Positions 28,899-37,273 are shown, counted from the stretch's first letter. The stretch is 64,000 nucleotides of DNA from Shewanella sediminis HAW-EB3 (GCF_000018025.1 NC_009831.1:3162001-3226000), one strand, 5' to 3'. Notes: generated by a model not told the origin, from the sequence alone. Translations and numbers: made by a program.

Positions 28899-29804
28899 TC
28901 ACTTCTTTAATTTATCCGCAAATGCCAGTCTGAATTTTTCGAGCTTAGGTTTGATAACCATCTGGCAGTATGGCTGCTCGCCATTAAGCTCAAAATAATC
29001 CTTGTGGTAATTCTCAGCTGGATTAAATGACTTAAATGCGGTGACCTCTGTCACTATAGGCCTGTCCCAGACTTTGGCCTCTGTTAACCGCTCAATCATG
29101 CGGTTTGCGCTATCCACTTGCTGCGCATCATGGGCAAAGATTACTGAGCGGTATTGCGGACCCACGTCATTGCCCTGCTGATTGAGTGTCGTTGGATCGT
29201 GACTCATCCAAAATACCTCCAACAGCTCATCGAAGCTGATAGTTTCAGGCTCGAATTTAATCTGTACCACTTCGGCGTGGCCTGTCGACGCACTACAGAC
29301 ATCTTTATAGTTAGCCATCTCGGCATCACCGCCGCTGTAGCCGGAAACGACGTCTTTAACGCCATTGAGTTCAGAATAAATGGCCTCGATACACCAGAAA
29401 CAACCACCACCGAATGTCGCCAAACTCGTTTCGGACTTCAAATTAATCTCATCGCTCGACTTAAAACGTAAAGACACTGAGTTGACACAATGTCTGACAT
29501 TCTTATCCGTTAAGTACTCACCTTCAAAGACATGACCTAAATGGCCACCACACGCCGCGCAGATGATCTCGACGCGAATACCGTCACTATCAACAACTCG
29601 TTGAACGGCCCCTTTGACCTCATCATCAAATGCCGGCCAACCGCAATGGGCATTAAACTTACTCTCAGACAGATACAGAGGTGCATCACAACGTTTGCAC
29701 AGATAGACACCCTTCGCATCATGCAGGTGATATTCGCCACTAAAAGGTCGTTCCGTCCCTCTGTCCTCGATGACAAACCGTTCAAATTCAGTTAGTTTAC
29801 TCAT
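28899..29804 (-). CDS. msrBA: Fused peptide methionine sulfoxide reductase MsrB-MsrA
   Basis: A 301-residue bifunctional repair enzyme that reduces both R- and S-methionine sulfoxide. MsrB comes first: zinc cysteines CKRC (36-39) and CAAC (83-86), substrate motif HCGWPAFDDE, and the catalytic cysteine in RHCVNSVSLRF (about 105). MsrA follows from about residue 128, with FGGGCFWCIEAIYSEL carrying its catalytic cysteine and GYSGGDAEMANY after it. There is no signal peptide, so it acts in the cytoplasm. The B-A order is one of the two fusion orders known. It stands alone. Confidence 0.92.
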   Translation of the reverse strand: MSKLTEFERFVIEDRGTERPFSGEYHLHDAKGVYLCKRCDAPLYLSESKFNAHCGWPAFDDEVKGAVQRVVDSDGIRVEIICAACGGHLGHVFEGEYLTDKNVRHCVNSVSLRFKSSDEINLKSETSLATFGGGCFWCIEAIYSELNGVKDVVSGYSGGDAEMANYKDVCSASTGHAEVVQIKFEPETISFDELLEVFWMSHDPTTLNQQGNDVGPQYRSVIFAHDAQQVDSANRMIERLTEAKVWDRPIVTEVTAFKSFNPAENYHKDYFELNGEQPYCQMVIKPKLEKFRLAFADKLKK

Positions 29805-30123
29805 GACGCTATCTCCCCCCTTAAAAAATCATATTCATTAGACCCGATATAAGTATGATCCCTTTCACTTCCCTAACCGGCAACCCCGCTAGACAACTAT
29901 ACCAAAGCGACCTAATCCTTATCATTTTAGTCGGAATTAATCGCACTTTAACTTTTTTACCTCGTTTCCCCCTATCCAACTATTAATATGGAAGTATTTG
30001 AACCCTCAAATAACATTGACCTAGATTACCGGACAATAAAAACGTGATTTCAATCACACTTAGTTGCGAGTTAGCCATCTGCTGGTTAGAATGCGCCGGG
30101 GTCATAAAACAAGAAGAATTGAG
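29805..30123. other. Divergent spacer before the 2OG oxygenase
   Basis: A 319-base region between msrBA and the oxygenase. It contains the CRP/FNR-type palindrome at 30043-30058 and a weak promoter-like TTGACC...TAAAAA pair (30017-30043) with a 15-base spacer. No gene is seen. The oxygenase frame is open to 30064, but the likely start is 30124. Confidence 0.4.
30043..30058. promoter_or_regulatory. CRP/FNR-type palindrome upstream of the 2OG oxygenase
   Basis: CGTGATTTCAATCACA: GTGAT-TTCA-ATCAC is a perfect inverted repeat matching CRP (TGTGA-N6-TCACA) at nine of ten positions and FNR (TTGAT-N4-ATCAA) at eight of ten. It lies 66 bases upstream of the start at 30124. Confidence 0.4.
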
Positions 30124-30963
30124 ATGAAACTAGAAACAATTAACTATCAAGCACATGATAGTGCTGAAAAATTTGTACAGTCCTTACGAGACACCGGCTT
30201 CGGCGTACTTTCCAATCACACCATAGATAAATCCCTGGTAGAAGCTATCTACCAAGAGTGGCAGGCATTTTTCAATAGCCCGGAGAAACATGATTTTATG
30301 TTTAAACCGGAAACACAAGATGGCTTTTTCCCCTCAGAAATATCTGAAACGGCTAAGGGTCATACCGTTAAAGATATCAAGGAGTATTACCACGTTTATC
30401 CATGGGGCCGGATCCCTGATTCACTAAGAGAAAACATCTTAACCTATTATCAACGGGCAAATGAGTTGGCAGCCGAGTTACTGCAGTGGGTTGAAACACA
30501 CACGCCTGCCGATGTCGCAGTGAATTACTCTATCGCCCTGCCTAAGATGATAGAAGGCAGCCATAAAACCTTACTGCGCGTTCTACATTATCCGGCAATG
30601 TCAGGAGATGAGGAGCTCGGTGCCATTCGCGCTGCGGCTCATGAAGATATTAACTTACTGACGATCTTGCCGGCGGCGAATGAACCCGGATTACAGGTAA
30701 AAACCAAAGATGGGAATTGGTTAGATGTGCCTTGTGATTTCGGTAATCTCATCATCAATATCGGCGACATGTTGCAAGAAGCCTCCGGAGGCTATTTCCC
30801 TTCCACTACACATAGAGTCGTAAACCCTGAAGGCGCCGATACCTCCAAAGCGAGAGTCTCGCTGCCTCTATTTTTACACCCTAAACCGGAAGTCGTTCTC
30901 TCCAGCAGATATACAGCTGACAGCTACCTGATGGAACGGTTAAGAGAACTCGGGGTTATCTAA
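30124..30963 (+). CDS. 2-oxoglutarate/Fe(II)-dependent oxygenase, isopenicillin N synthase family
   Basis: A 279-residue non-haem iron oxygenase. Iron ligands are in AAHEDINLLTIL (H-x-D) and in the distal TTHRVVNP; the 2-oxoglutarate arginine is in SKARVSLPLF (R-x-S). The N-terminal domain (GFGVLSNHTIDKSLVEAIYQ) is typical of the plant-like family. I start at ATG 30124 because the 20 extra residues from 30064 look random. Substrate unknown. The terminator is at 31067-31090. Confidence 0.82.
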   Translation: MKLETINYQAHDSAEKFVQSLRDTGFGVLSNHTIDKSLVEAIYQEWQAFFNSPEKHDFMFKPETQDGFFPSEISETAKGHTVKDIKEYYHVYPWGRIPDSLRENILTYYQRANELAAELLQWVETHTPADVAVNYSIALPKMIEGSHKTLLRVLHYPAMSGDEELGAIRAAAHEDINLLTILPAANEPGLQVKTKDGNWLDVPCDFGNLIINIGDMLQEASGGYFPSTTHRVVNPEGADTSKARVSLPLFLHPKPEVVLSSRYTADSYLMERLRELGVI

Positions 30964-31066
30964 TCCCAATAACTTCTCTCTCAAAAAGAGAGAAGGAGCC
31001 ACACTCACATCATGGCTATGCTTAATTCACAGCCGTTCAGGGCTGGGCTTTTCGTAGCCCGCATAC

Positions 31067-31090
31067 AAAAGCGCCTATTGGCGCTTTTTT
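31067..31090 (+). terminator. Terminator of the 2OG oxygenase gene
   Basis: AAAAGCGCC (31067-31075), loop TATT, GGCGC (31080-31084) followed by T(6). A perfect stem with a T tract. Confidence 0.85.
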
Positions 31091-31153
31091 ATTGATGAAA
31101 TTTTTCCTTAACAAGGTAAAATCCCCCTAACAGAATTAATACAGAGCGTTAAA

Positions 31154-32092
31154 ATGGCAATTCAGTGGTACCCGGGACATATGCACAAGGCACGTAAAGA
31201 GATTGAAGAGGTCATGCCTCAGGTCGATCTGGTTATTGAAGTGCTCGACGCAAGGATCCCATATAGTAGTGAAAACCCTGTGGTTTCAACACTGCGTGGT
31301 GATAAGCCCTGTATTAAGCTGCTCAATAAATCTGATTTGGCAGATCCTGAAACCACCCAACGTTGGATCGAATACCTGGAGCGTGAACAGGGGGTGAAGG
31401 CGATGGCGATTACCACTTTACAGGCTGCTCAAGTCAAGAAAATCCCGGATCTTTGCAGAAAGTTTGTTCCCAGCCGTGACAAACTCGAAAAAGATATCCG
31501 CACCATGATCATGGGGATCCCGAACGTCGGTAAGTCCACCATCATCAACACGCTCGCAGGCAGAACCATCGCTAAGACAGGTAATGAACCTGCGGTCACT
31601 AAGGTGCAGCAACGTATCAACCTGAGAAACGGTATCGTTCTCTCTGACACTCCGGGGATCTTGTGGCCAAAAGTCGATAATGAAAAAAGTAGTTATCGCC
31701 TGGCCATAACCGGCGCCATTAAAGACACTGCCATGGAATATGAAGATGTCGCCATGTTCGCCGCTGAATACTTTCTACAAGCCTATCCTGAAGCGATTGC
31801 TGAGCGTTATAAACTTAAAGAGTTGCCCGATACCGATATCGAACTTCTCGAAGCCATAGGCCGTAAAAGAGGAGCGCTACGTCCCGGTGGACGTATCGAC
31901 CTTCATAAAGTTTCTGAGCTTGTGCTACATGAGTTCCGTTCAGGAAAAATTGGCCAGCTGTCTCTGGAAACTCCGGAGATGGCCGATATTGAAAAAGCAG
32001 AAGTTGCTAAGTTAGTCGCTGAAAAAGAAGCAGAAAAACAAGCTAAGCAGGAAGCGGAAAGATTAAAGCGTGCGGGTAAACGCCACAAATAG
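31154..32092 (+). CDS. ylqF: Ribosome biogenesis GTPase, RbgA/YlqF family
   Basis: A circularly permuted GTPase of 312 residues that helps late assembly of the 50S subunit in Bacillus. It starts IQWYPGHMHKARKEI. The permuted motif order is visible: G4 as NKSD (about 58), then G1 GIPNVGKST (about 119), and G3 DTPG (about 168). The C-terminal helical domain ends in a lysine-rich tail (EKQAKQEAERLKRAGKRHK). It is monocistronic, with a terminator at 32112-32143. Confidence 0.9.
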   Translation: MAIQWYPGHMHKARKEIEEVMPQVDLVIEVLDARIPYSSENPVVSTLRGDKPCIKLLNKSDLADPETTQRWIEYLEREQGVKAMAITTLQAAQVKKIPDLCRKFVPSRDKLEKDIRTMIMGIPNVGKSTIINTLAGRTIAKTGNEPAVTKVQQRINLRNGIVLSDTPGILWPKVDNEKSSYRLAITGAIKDTAMEYEDVAMFAAEYFLQAYPEAIAERYKLKELPDTDIELLEAIGRKRGALRPGGRIDLHKVSELVLHEFRSGKIGQLSLETPEMADIEKAEVAKLVAEKEAEKQAKQEAERLKRAGKRHK

Positions 32093-32111
32093 CCATATAT
32101 ATGAATCAGAC

Positions 32112-32143
32112 AAGCCTCAGCTATTAAATAGGTGAGGCTTTTT
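32112..32143 (+). terminator. Terminator of the YlqF gene
   Basis: AAGCCTCAGCTATT (32112-32125) pairs with AATAGGTGAGGCTT (32127-32140) with one mismatch, then T residues. It overlaps the stop of the minus-strand phosphatase remnant. Confidence 0.7.
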
Positions 32144-32261
32144 ACTGGCTGTTTATCTGCTCAATTAAGTTATCACAGCTCTGCTCTAAAACGGCCTCAG
32201 CCGTGGGTGAACGACATATGTTACCCATACATACAAAGAGGACGGAGGTTATTTGTTTCAT
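32142..32261 (-). pseudogene. Truncated low-molecular-weight protein tyrosine phosphatase
   Basis: A 39-codon frame starting at ATG 32261 reads MKQITSVLFVCMGNICRSP, then TAEAVLEQ. This is the unmistakable N-terminus and catalytic P-loop (C-x5-R-S: CMGNICRS) of low-molecular-weight tyrosine phosphatases, which normally have about 150 residues. After about residue 27 the family similarity ends and a stop follows, so the aspartate loop and the rest of the fold are missing. It lies 22 bases downstream of the ligase stop on the same strand, with no clear ribosome site. It is either a decayed gene or a minimal leftover after a deletion. Confidence 0.75.
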
Positions 32262-32283
32262 TATGACTGCCAGTCAAGAGTCA

Positions 32284-33129
32284 TCACTCCATAAATCTTA
32301 CCCGAAGAAAGCTGGCGAACCTAGGGGTACCTTTTTGCGTTAATCCTGAGTATTGATAAGTGACTATAGAGCCGATCTTTGGAGGGTGACGCCTTTCACT
32401 CACGGTAAACCCGGTACCGAGTTTAAAACGGATCCCACTCGGGGTTTCAACCACTAAAGCACCCAACATCCCATTAAACTTACCTTGCCCCTCTTGATGA
32501 GCGACCACGCGAGCCTCGGCATCATAAAGTGGCTTAAGTTTTATCACGTCTCTGTTTCTGCCGCTAAGATACAGAGATTGATTGTGGTGTAACATCAAGC
32601 CCTCGCCACCTTGCTCAATGACACGACTAAACCAAGTATCGAGCGCTTGTACACTGTCGAAACGTTTCTGCTCTATAACCGATAAATAGATAGAATTGTT
32701 CGCTAACTCGTTTTTTGCTATAGCATATCGCTCAGTAAACACTTGGCTATGCGATGGCAAGTCAAACACCATAAACTTAACCTCGCGCCAGCGTTCCTGT
32801 TTGGGATGCTTACTTCTTATTAATGACGAAATCTGCTCAAACGTTCCTCTTCCCATCCATAATTCGCCATCGAGTGCATAATCGGGGAATCCACGAGTGA
32901 ACCACTGTGGCGCAGATATCAGCCTTCCCGAACGCGTAAACAGTTGAGTGCCATCCCAATACCCTCTCACTCCGTCGAGTTTTTCACTAACAAGGTACTC
33001 ACTGATCGGCGCCTCTGCCCGCTTTTCGACGGCCAGCTGAATATCGTTGACATGCGCTTCACTGAGACCGATGGAAAAAATGATGAGAATAAGAAATATG
33101 GACAACCGACATGCTTGAGAATAATACAT
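32284..33129 (-). CDS. Secreted ATP-dependent DNA ligase (LigE-like)
   Basis: A minimal ATP-dependent DNA ligase of about 281 residues with an N-terminal signal peptide (CRLSIFLILIIFSIGLSEAHV), so it probably acts in the periplasm. The nucleotidyl lysine is in SEKLDGVRGYWDG (K-x-D-G), followed by FTRSGRLI, DGELWMG, GGEGLMLHH and VIKLKPLYDAEARV (motif V). The C-terminal OB fold reaches the end. The chosen ATG at 33129 has AAGGAG six bases upstream; the frame is open to 33213. Such ligases are known from several marine and pathogenic proteobacteria and may repair DNA taken up during transformation. Confidence 0.88.
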   Translation of the reverse strand: MYYSQACRLSIFLILIIFSIGLSEAHVNDIQLAVEKRAEAPISEYLVSEKLDGVRGYWDGTQLFTRSGRLISAPQWFTRGFPDYALDGELWMGRGTFEQISSLIRSKHPKQERWREVKFMVFDLPSHSQVFTERYAIAKNELANNSIYLSVIEQKRFDSVQALDTWFSRVIEQGGEGLMLHHNQSLYLSGRNRDVIKLKPLYDAEARVVAHQEGQGKFNGMLGALVVETPSGIRFKLGTGFTVSERRHPPKIGSIVTYQYSGLTQKGTPRFASFLRVRFME

Positions 33130-33446
33130 ATTGAACACTCCTTCGTGTGATGACTCAAGCCGCTTCCTTCGGCTTTTAGCAGGTTCGATTTTTATGCTAC
33201 AAAAATCTGCCACTGAAAACAGTGTAGGACATGATTGCTAATTACCCCCAAATATCTGCTAACACAGAGTAGCCGCGCGCAGACACATGCAGTACTAGCT
33301 TAAGATCGCTTCAACCATGTAAATACCGTCATCAGTTCCGGTTTGTTGCAATAATGCAATTGGTATGAAAATTTTACGATGATATACTCACGCGCAATCG
33401 GCTCATAGAGTAAAAGTGTCAGTAAATTGAAACTTAATAGGATGTT
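33130..33446. other. Divergent spacer between the ligase and dgkA genes
   Basis: A 317-base region. It holds the ligase ribosome site (AAGGAG), the dgkA promoter at 33360-33388 and, overlapping its -35, CAATTGGTATG (33357-33367), a variant of the dispersed ATACCAAT half-site. No gene is seen. Confidence 0.45.
33360..33388 (+). promoter_or_regulatory. Probable dgkA promoter
   Basis: TTGGTA (33360-33365), 17-base spacer, TATACT (33383-33388). The -35 overlaps a copy of the ATACCAAT-type repeat half-site. Confidence 0.5.
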
Positions 33447-33818
33447 ATGAAACCTGAAAATAATCACGGATTAAAACGCATATTTAGGGCCACAGGGTTC
33501 TCCATGCAGGGACTCAGGCTAGCATGGGTGCATGAAGCCGCATTCAGGCAAGAATTGATGTTAGCCATCATTATGCTGCCGATAGCGCTTTTGGTTGATA
33601 TCACCACAGTTGAGCGACTCTTTTTAATTTTGACCCTCTTTATTGTCCTCATCGTAGAGTTGTTAAATTCGGCAATAGAGGCCGTGGTCGACAGGATTGG
33701 TCATGAGATACACCCTCTGAGTGGCCAAGCCAAAGATGTCGCTTCAGCCGCCGTATTTATGAGTCTGGCCTTATGTGGCATTACCTGGGCTGTCATACTT
33801 ACAAGCCGATACCTCTGA
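33447..33818 (+). CDS. dgkA: Diacylglycerol kinase
   Basis: A small integral inner-membrane kinase of 123 residues that recycles diacylglycerol from membrane-derived oligosaccharide synthesis. It has three transmembrane helices (about 30-48, 54-70 and 98-118). Conserved signatures are WVHEAAFRQELML (about 27) and ELLNSAIEAVVDRIG (about 70, the catalytic and ATP region). Length is typical. Its promoter lies about 60 bases upstream. Confidence 0.93.
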   Translation: MKPENNHGLKRIFRATGFSMQGLRLAWVHEAAFRQELMLAIIMLPIALLVDITTVERLFLILTLFIVLIVELLNSAIEAVVDRIGHEIHPLSGQAKDVASAAVFMSLALCGITWAVILTSRYL

Positions 33819-33980
33819 TTAACATCTGGAGTCATGCTCAATGACTCCTTTTCCCTTTTCTTTTCCCCCTCTGAGAGTCACTAAGCCGATAGGCTCTTGC
33901 TAGTTCACAAACCCCAAAACGACTATTTCAGCGACGCAGCCTACAAACCCATAATAAAAATGCAGTTACTTTGACATTTT

Positions 33981-33994
33981 TTGATACAAATCAT
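33981..33994. promoter_or_regulatory. FNR-like binding site before the outer-membrane gene
   Basis: TTGAT-ACAA-ATCAT matches the FNR consensus TTGAT-N4-ATCAA at nine of ten positions. TATAAC at 34019-34024 would be the -10, placing the site's centre (33987.5) about 43 bases upstream of the expected start, near the -41.5 position of FNR-activated class II promoters. Confidence 0.55.
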
Positions 33995-34097
33995 TCACAA
34001 ATAGAAACAAGCTGCTAGTATAACGGGCATAGATAGATTCGTTTACACAGAATCAACAATTTAAAATAATAATAAGAATATTCGTGGAGTCGCCTTA

Positions 34098-34979
34098 ATG
34101 GTAAAAAAATTAGGCATCTCAGTTTTAGCTCTGATGGTTGCTACCCCCTGTTTAGCTACAGAGGACAGTCAATTAGTCAGTGAAACTGTGATTAGAATTG
34201 GAGGATTTTACTCTAATTCCAATTCCACTATGGATGTTACTAATCCCATTTTAGGTGAAGACTTTAAGATTGATTTCGAGCAAGACCTGAATCTTGAAGA
34301 GTCTCAATTTCTGCCTTTTTTCGAAATATTTCATCATTTCAACGATAAACACCTTATGTTTATCGACTGGAAACAATTACATAGAAGTGCAACAGTCCAG
34401 AGCCTCTCGACACCATTTCAGGTCGATCTTGACGACAAGATATTCGATGTAAAGCTTGGCAGTCAACTCAAGACGACACTCAATATCGATATCGCAAGAA
34501 TTGGTTATGGCTATAACTTCTATCATGGCAATAACTTCAACATAGGCGTCTCACTGGGTCTACACGCCATGTTTATCAAAACCGGATTTGAAGGTAAAGT
34601 GGGCACCTGTATCGAAGGCGAAAATATCGATGATTGTGGGATAGCTGCGATCCCAAATGTTGTAGATGAAAAAATAACAGCGCCACTTCCAGACATAGGG
34701 CTGTATGGTACCTATGAGTTCTCACCGGGATTCAGTTTCAGGGCTCACGCTCAGTATTTTCAAATAAAACTCGACGACTTAGATGGGCGACTGATAGATG
34801 TGAGAGCCGGGATTGAAGCCGAAATATCCGAGAACTGGCATATGACTGCCGCATTTAACTATTATGAGGTCGATGTAGACTACGAACAAAAATCGGGTAT
34901 TGATGACGTTAATATTGCCAACTATAACCTGTCATACAGTTTTATCGGACCTATGCTGTCTGTAAGCTACCGTTTTTAA
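34098..34979 (+). CDS. Outer-membrane beta-barrel protein of unknown function
   Basis: A 293-residue exported protein. The N-terminal KKLGISVLALMVATPCLA is a signal peptide, cut after ALA-like PCLA. The rest shows alternating amphipathic strands (for example HLMFIDWKQLHRSATV and ARIGYGYNFYHGNNFNIGVSLGLHAMFIK), and the last residue is F (MLSVSYRF), the usual barrel sorting signal. Two cysteines (GTCIEGENIDDCGIA) may form a disulfide in a loop. I do not recognise the family by name. The FNR-like site upstream suggests control by oxygen. Confidence 0.7.
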   Translation: MVKKLGISVLALMVATPCLATEDSQLVSETVIRIGGFYSNSNSTMDVTNPILGEDFKIDFEQDLNLEESQFLPFFEIFHHFNDKHLMFIDWKQLHRSATVQSLSTPFQVDLDDKIFDVKLGSQLKTTLNIDIARIGYGYNFYHGNNFNIGVSLGLHAMFIKTGFEGKVGTCIEGENIDDCGIAAIPNVVDEKITAPLPDIGLYGTYEFSPGFSFRAHAQYFQIKLDDLDGRLIDVRAGIEAEISENWHMTAAFNYYEVDVDYEQKSGIDDVNIANYNLSYSFIGPMLSVSYRF

Positions 34980-35323
34980 GTTAGTCAAAAAAGATACACA
35001 TTCAGCCATAGCTGGCAGCAGGGGCCGCATCTACTCCCTGTTTAACAATGTTTCTCCCCCATCTCAATCGATACTGCCCAAGCCCTTCCATTGGGACTAT
35101 ATTCCAATAAGTATTATCAAGCTTAGAGAAAGCCACTAAAAAATCTAGCGTAAACTCAGTTCTAATCTATTGATATTTAGATTAAATTCATTCGATCGCA
35201 AACAAAATCATAAACGATTTAGATTATCATGTCGTTACGCTGACTAGCACTTGGATCCTTTCTTTGCCAACAACTATATTAGGTAATACCAATCGGTATA
35301 AGTAGTCAATTGAGGAAAAAGAG
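34980..35323. other. Spacer with dispersed palindrome
   Basis: A 344-base stretch between the outer-membrane gene and the secreted protein gene. Apart from the 17-base palindrome at 35284-35300 and the ribosome site GAGGAAAAAGAG, I see no gene, terminator or promoter that I can support. Confidence 0.4.
35284..35300. repeat. Dispersed palindrome TAATACCAATCGGTATA
   Basis: Identical to the copy at 12420-12436. It lies 23 bases upstream of the next start codon. Confidence 0.65.
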
Positions 35324-35758
35324 ATGAACAAATTAACTCACTGGCGTCATCTTGCCCTGTATACATTTATTTTAAGCTTGTTTACCGGAGCTGTTAACGC
35401 CGCCACCGATTCATTCTTCGATGTTTTCTTCGATATCGAAGTTGCCGAATCTACCTCTCCTGCCGATCTGCGCGGAGTGGCGACAATAATGAAAGGGGAG
35501 CGAGAACCAACCACAGTCCCGATTGAAATTTTATCTATGGACTTAACGTCATCGTCACTGCCTCCCCTTAGCGATGGAAGCGCAGGAAAAAGATATAACG
35601 GTATCGTTAAATATCGCCTGTCAAATATCGGTTCGTCAGGACAGGATGGTGTGAGATTTGTCGAAGTCGATATCGTCTGTGATCCCGCCTGTATGGTGAT
35701 AAACACCCGTGCAAAAGGAAAGAAGAAACATAAACGCCATATGCCCGATCACGATTAA
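35324..35758 (+). CDS. Small exported protein of unknown function with basic tail
   Basis: A 144-residue protein with a signal peptide (HLALYTFILSLFTGAVNA, probably cut before ATDSFFDVFF). The mature domain looks mainly beta and has one cysteine pair, CDPAC (about 125-129). The end, KGKKKHKRHMPDHD, is very basic and then acidic, which may bind nucleic acid, lipid headgroups or metal. I recognise no family. GAGGAAAAAGAG precedes the ATG closely. No operon partner. Confidence 0.6.
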   Translation: MNKLTHWRHLALYTFILSLFTGAVNAATDSFFDVFFDIEVAESTSPADLRGVATIMKGEREPTTVPIEILSMDLTSSSLPPLSDGSAGKRYNGIVKYRLSNIGSSGQDGVRFVEVDIVCDPACMVINTRAKGKKKHKRHMPDHD

Positions 35759-35824
35759 CCTTCACAGATTAAACAGTGAACAGTCATTGCGCCGACATGT
35801 CGGGCACTGGCTGTCCATCGCATC

Positions 35825-37051
35825 TTAACCATAGAATTGATAGCAGACAAAAATAGCGGCAAGAATACCCGCCAGATCGGCCGTTAAGCCGCATACCAGC
35901 GCATGACGCCCGTTGCGGATCCCCACCGCACCAAAGTACACGGCCAATACATAGAAAGTTGTCTCGGTACTTCCCTGAAATATCGCAGCCAAACGACCCG
36001 CAAACGAGTCGACACCATGGTGCTCCATGGTCTCTAACATCATGGCTCTGGCGCCTGATCCACTAAATGGTTTCATTATTCCCGTCGGCAGGGCATCCAC
36101 AAAACGAGTATCTCCCCCCAATACTGAGACCACCACCGAAATAAGGTGTAGCAAATAATCTAAGGCGCCAGATGCCCTGAGCATGGCAATCGCCAGCAGC
36201 ATGGCAAGCAGATAAGGGATAAGCTTTATTGACTGTGAAAACCCCTCTTTAGCGCCGACTATAAACTCATCATAAACTGCAACCTTTCGCAGTCCGGCGA
36301 CAAGAATAAAACTAAACACTAATAGCAGGAGTACACCGTTGCCCATCGCGGTAGATAGCGTGCCTATCGCCGTCGTGGTTAGTGTCCCCAAATAGAAGAC
36401 CAACGCCATTATTGAGCCGAAAATTAACGCGCCATAGCCCAAGATAACGCTATTTAACAAAGACAAACGCTGAAACATCGCAACCACCAACACCCCGGCA
36501 ATGGTTGAAGCAGAGGTTGCCAGGAGTATGGGAAGAAAAATATCCGCCGGCGCAGCAGCTCCCTGCTGCGCACGATACAGAAAGACGGTGACCGGCACTA
36601 AGGTCACCGACGAAGTATTGAGTACTAAAAAAAGGATCTGCGCATTGGTTGCGACACTTTTTTGCGGATTCAGCGTCTGTAGGTCTTGCATCGCTTTAAG
36701 GCCAAGAGGCGTTGCAGCATTATCCAGGCCCAAAATATTGGCCGTCAGGTTCATGGTGACACTGCCATACGCAGGGTGTCCTTTGGGCACCTCAGGCATT
36801 AATCTGGACAAAAGCGGTTCAAAAATTTTAGCGAAAAAACCGACGACGCCGGCTTTCTCGCCGACTCGCATCAGACCCATCCACAAAGAGAGTACACCAA
36901 TTAATCCCAGAGCTATTTCGGCAGCAAGTTTCGAACTATCAAATAGTGCGGTCACTGACGCAGATAGTACATCCAGCTGACCATTAAAGAGTTGGACGCC
37001 AATAGCCAGCATGGCCGTCATAAAGAAAAAAAACCAAATCCGATTTAACAC
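35825..37051 (-). CDS. SpmA-SpmB-like fused membrane protein (nucleoside recognition / Gate domains)
   Basis: A 408-residue inner-membrane protein made of two halves. The first (about 1-200) resembles spore maturation protein A, with PKGHPAYGSVTMNLTANILG and GLDNAATPLGLKAM. The second (about 255-408) resembles SpmB, with ALPTGIMKPFSGSGARAMM and IFQGSTETTFYVLAVYFGAVG. About ten hydrophobic helices are seen. The Gate domain is shared with nucleoside transporters, but transport has not been shown for this fusion as far as I know. The organism does not sporulate, so the role lies elsewhere. Monocistronic. Confidence 0.8.
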   Translation of the reverse strand: MLNRIWFFFFMTAMLAIGVQLFNGQLDVLSASVTALFDSSKLAAEIALGLIGVLSLWMGLMRVGEKAGVVGFFAKIFEPLLSRLMPEVPKGHPAYGSVTMNLTANILGLDNAATPLGLKAMQDLQTLNPQKSVATNAQILFLVLNTSSVTLVPVTVFLYRAQQGAAAPADIFLPILLATSASTIAGVLVVAMFQRLSLLNSVILGYGALIFGSIMALVFYLGTLTTTAIGTLSTAMGNGVLLLLVFSFILVAGLRKVAVYDEFIVGAKEGFSQSIKLIPYLLAMLLAIAMLRASGALDYLLHLISVVVSVLGGDTRFVDALPTGIMKPFSGSGARAMMLETMEHHGVDSFAGRLAAIFQGSTETTFYVLAVYFGAVGIRNGRHALVCGLTADLAGILAAIFVCYQFYG

Positions 37052-37224
37052 ACTACTTCCTTTTAATTAAGACTGAATCTGCGCTATCTGATTAACAAAC
37101 CCGAGCACTCTCATTAATAAACCCGAACACTCTAAATAATAAACCCAAGCGCTCTTATTGCCGCTTAAAGCGTGATGCTCACGACCTCAATGGAGTTCGC
37201 TTAAGAGCGAGCCGCTAAATGCTA

Positions 37225-37233
37225 TGGTATAAT
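37225..37233 (+). promoter_or_regulatory. Extended -10 promoter of rsmF
   Basis: TGGTATAAT is a perfect extended -10 element (TG-N-TATAAT), 40 bases upstream of the start. No good -35 is present, as is usual for this class. Confidence 0.5.
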
Positions 37234-37273
37234 CGCGCCAAAAGACACACCGCTAGATAACTGTCAGAGTCCT

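Noticed and set aside
30064..30123. Longer 2OG oxygenase from 30064
   Set aside because: The extra 20 residues are Arg-rich and unlike the family; they overlap the presumed regulatory region.
31012..31095. 27-codon frame between the 2OG oxygenase and ylqF genes
   Set aside because: It runs through the terminator stem, its ribosome site is too distant, and it shows no conserved features.
36501..36980. 159-codon antisense frame inside the SpmAB-like gene
   Set aside because: Lies fully within a well-supported membrane protein gene and is a codon-bias shadow.
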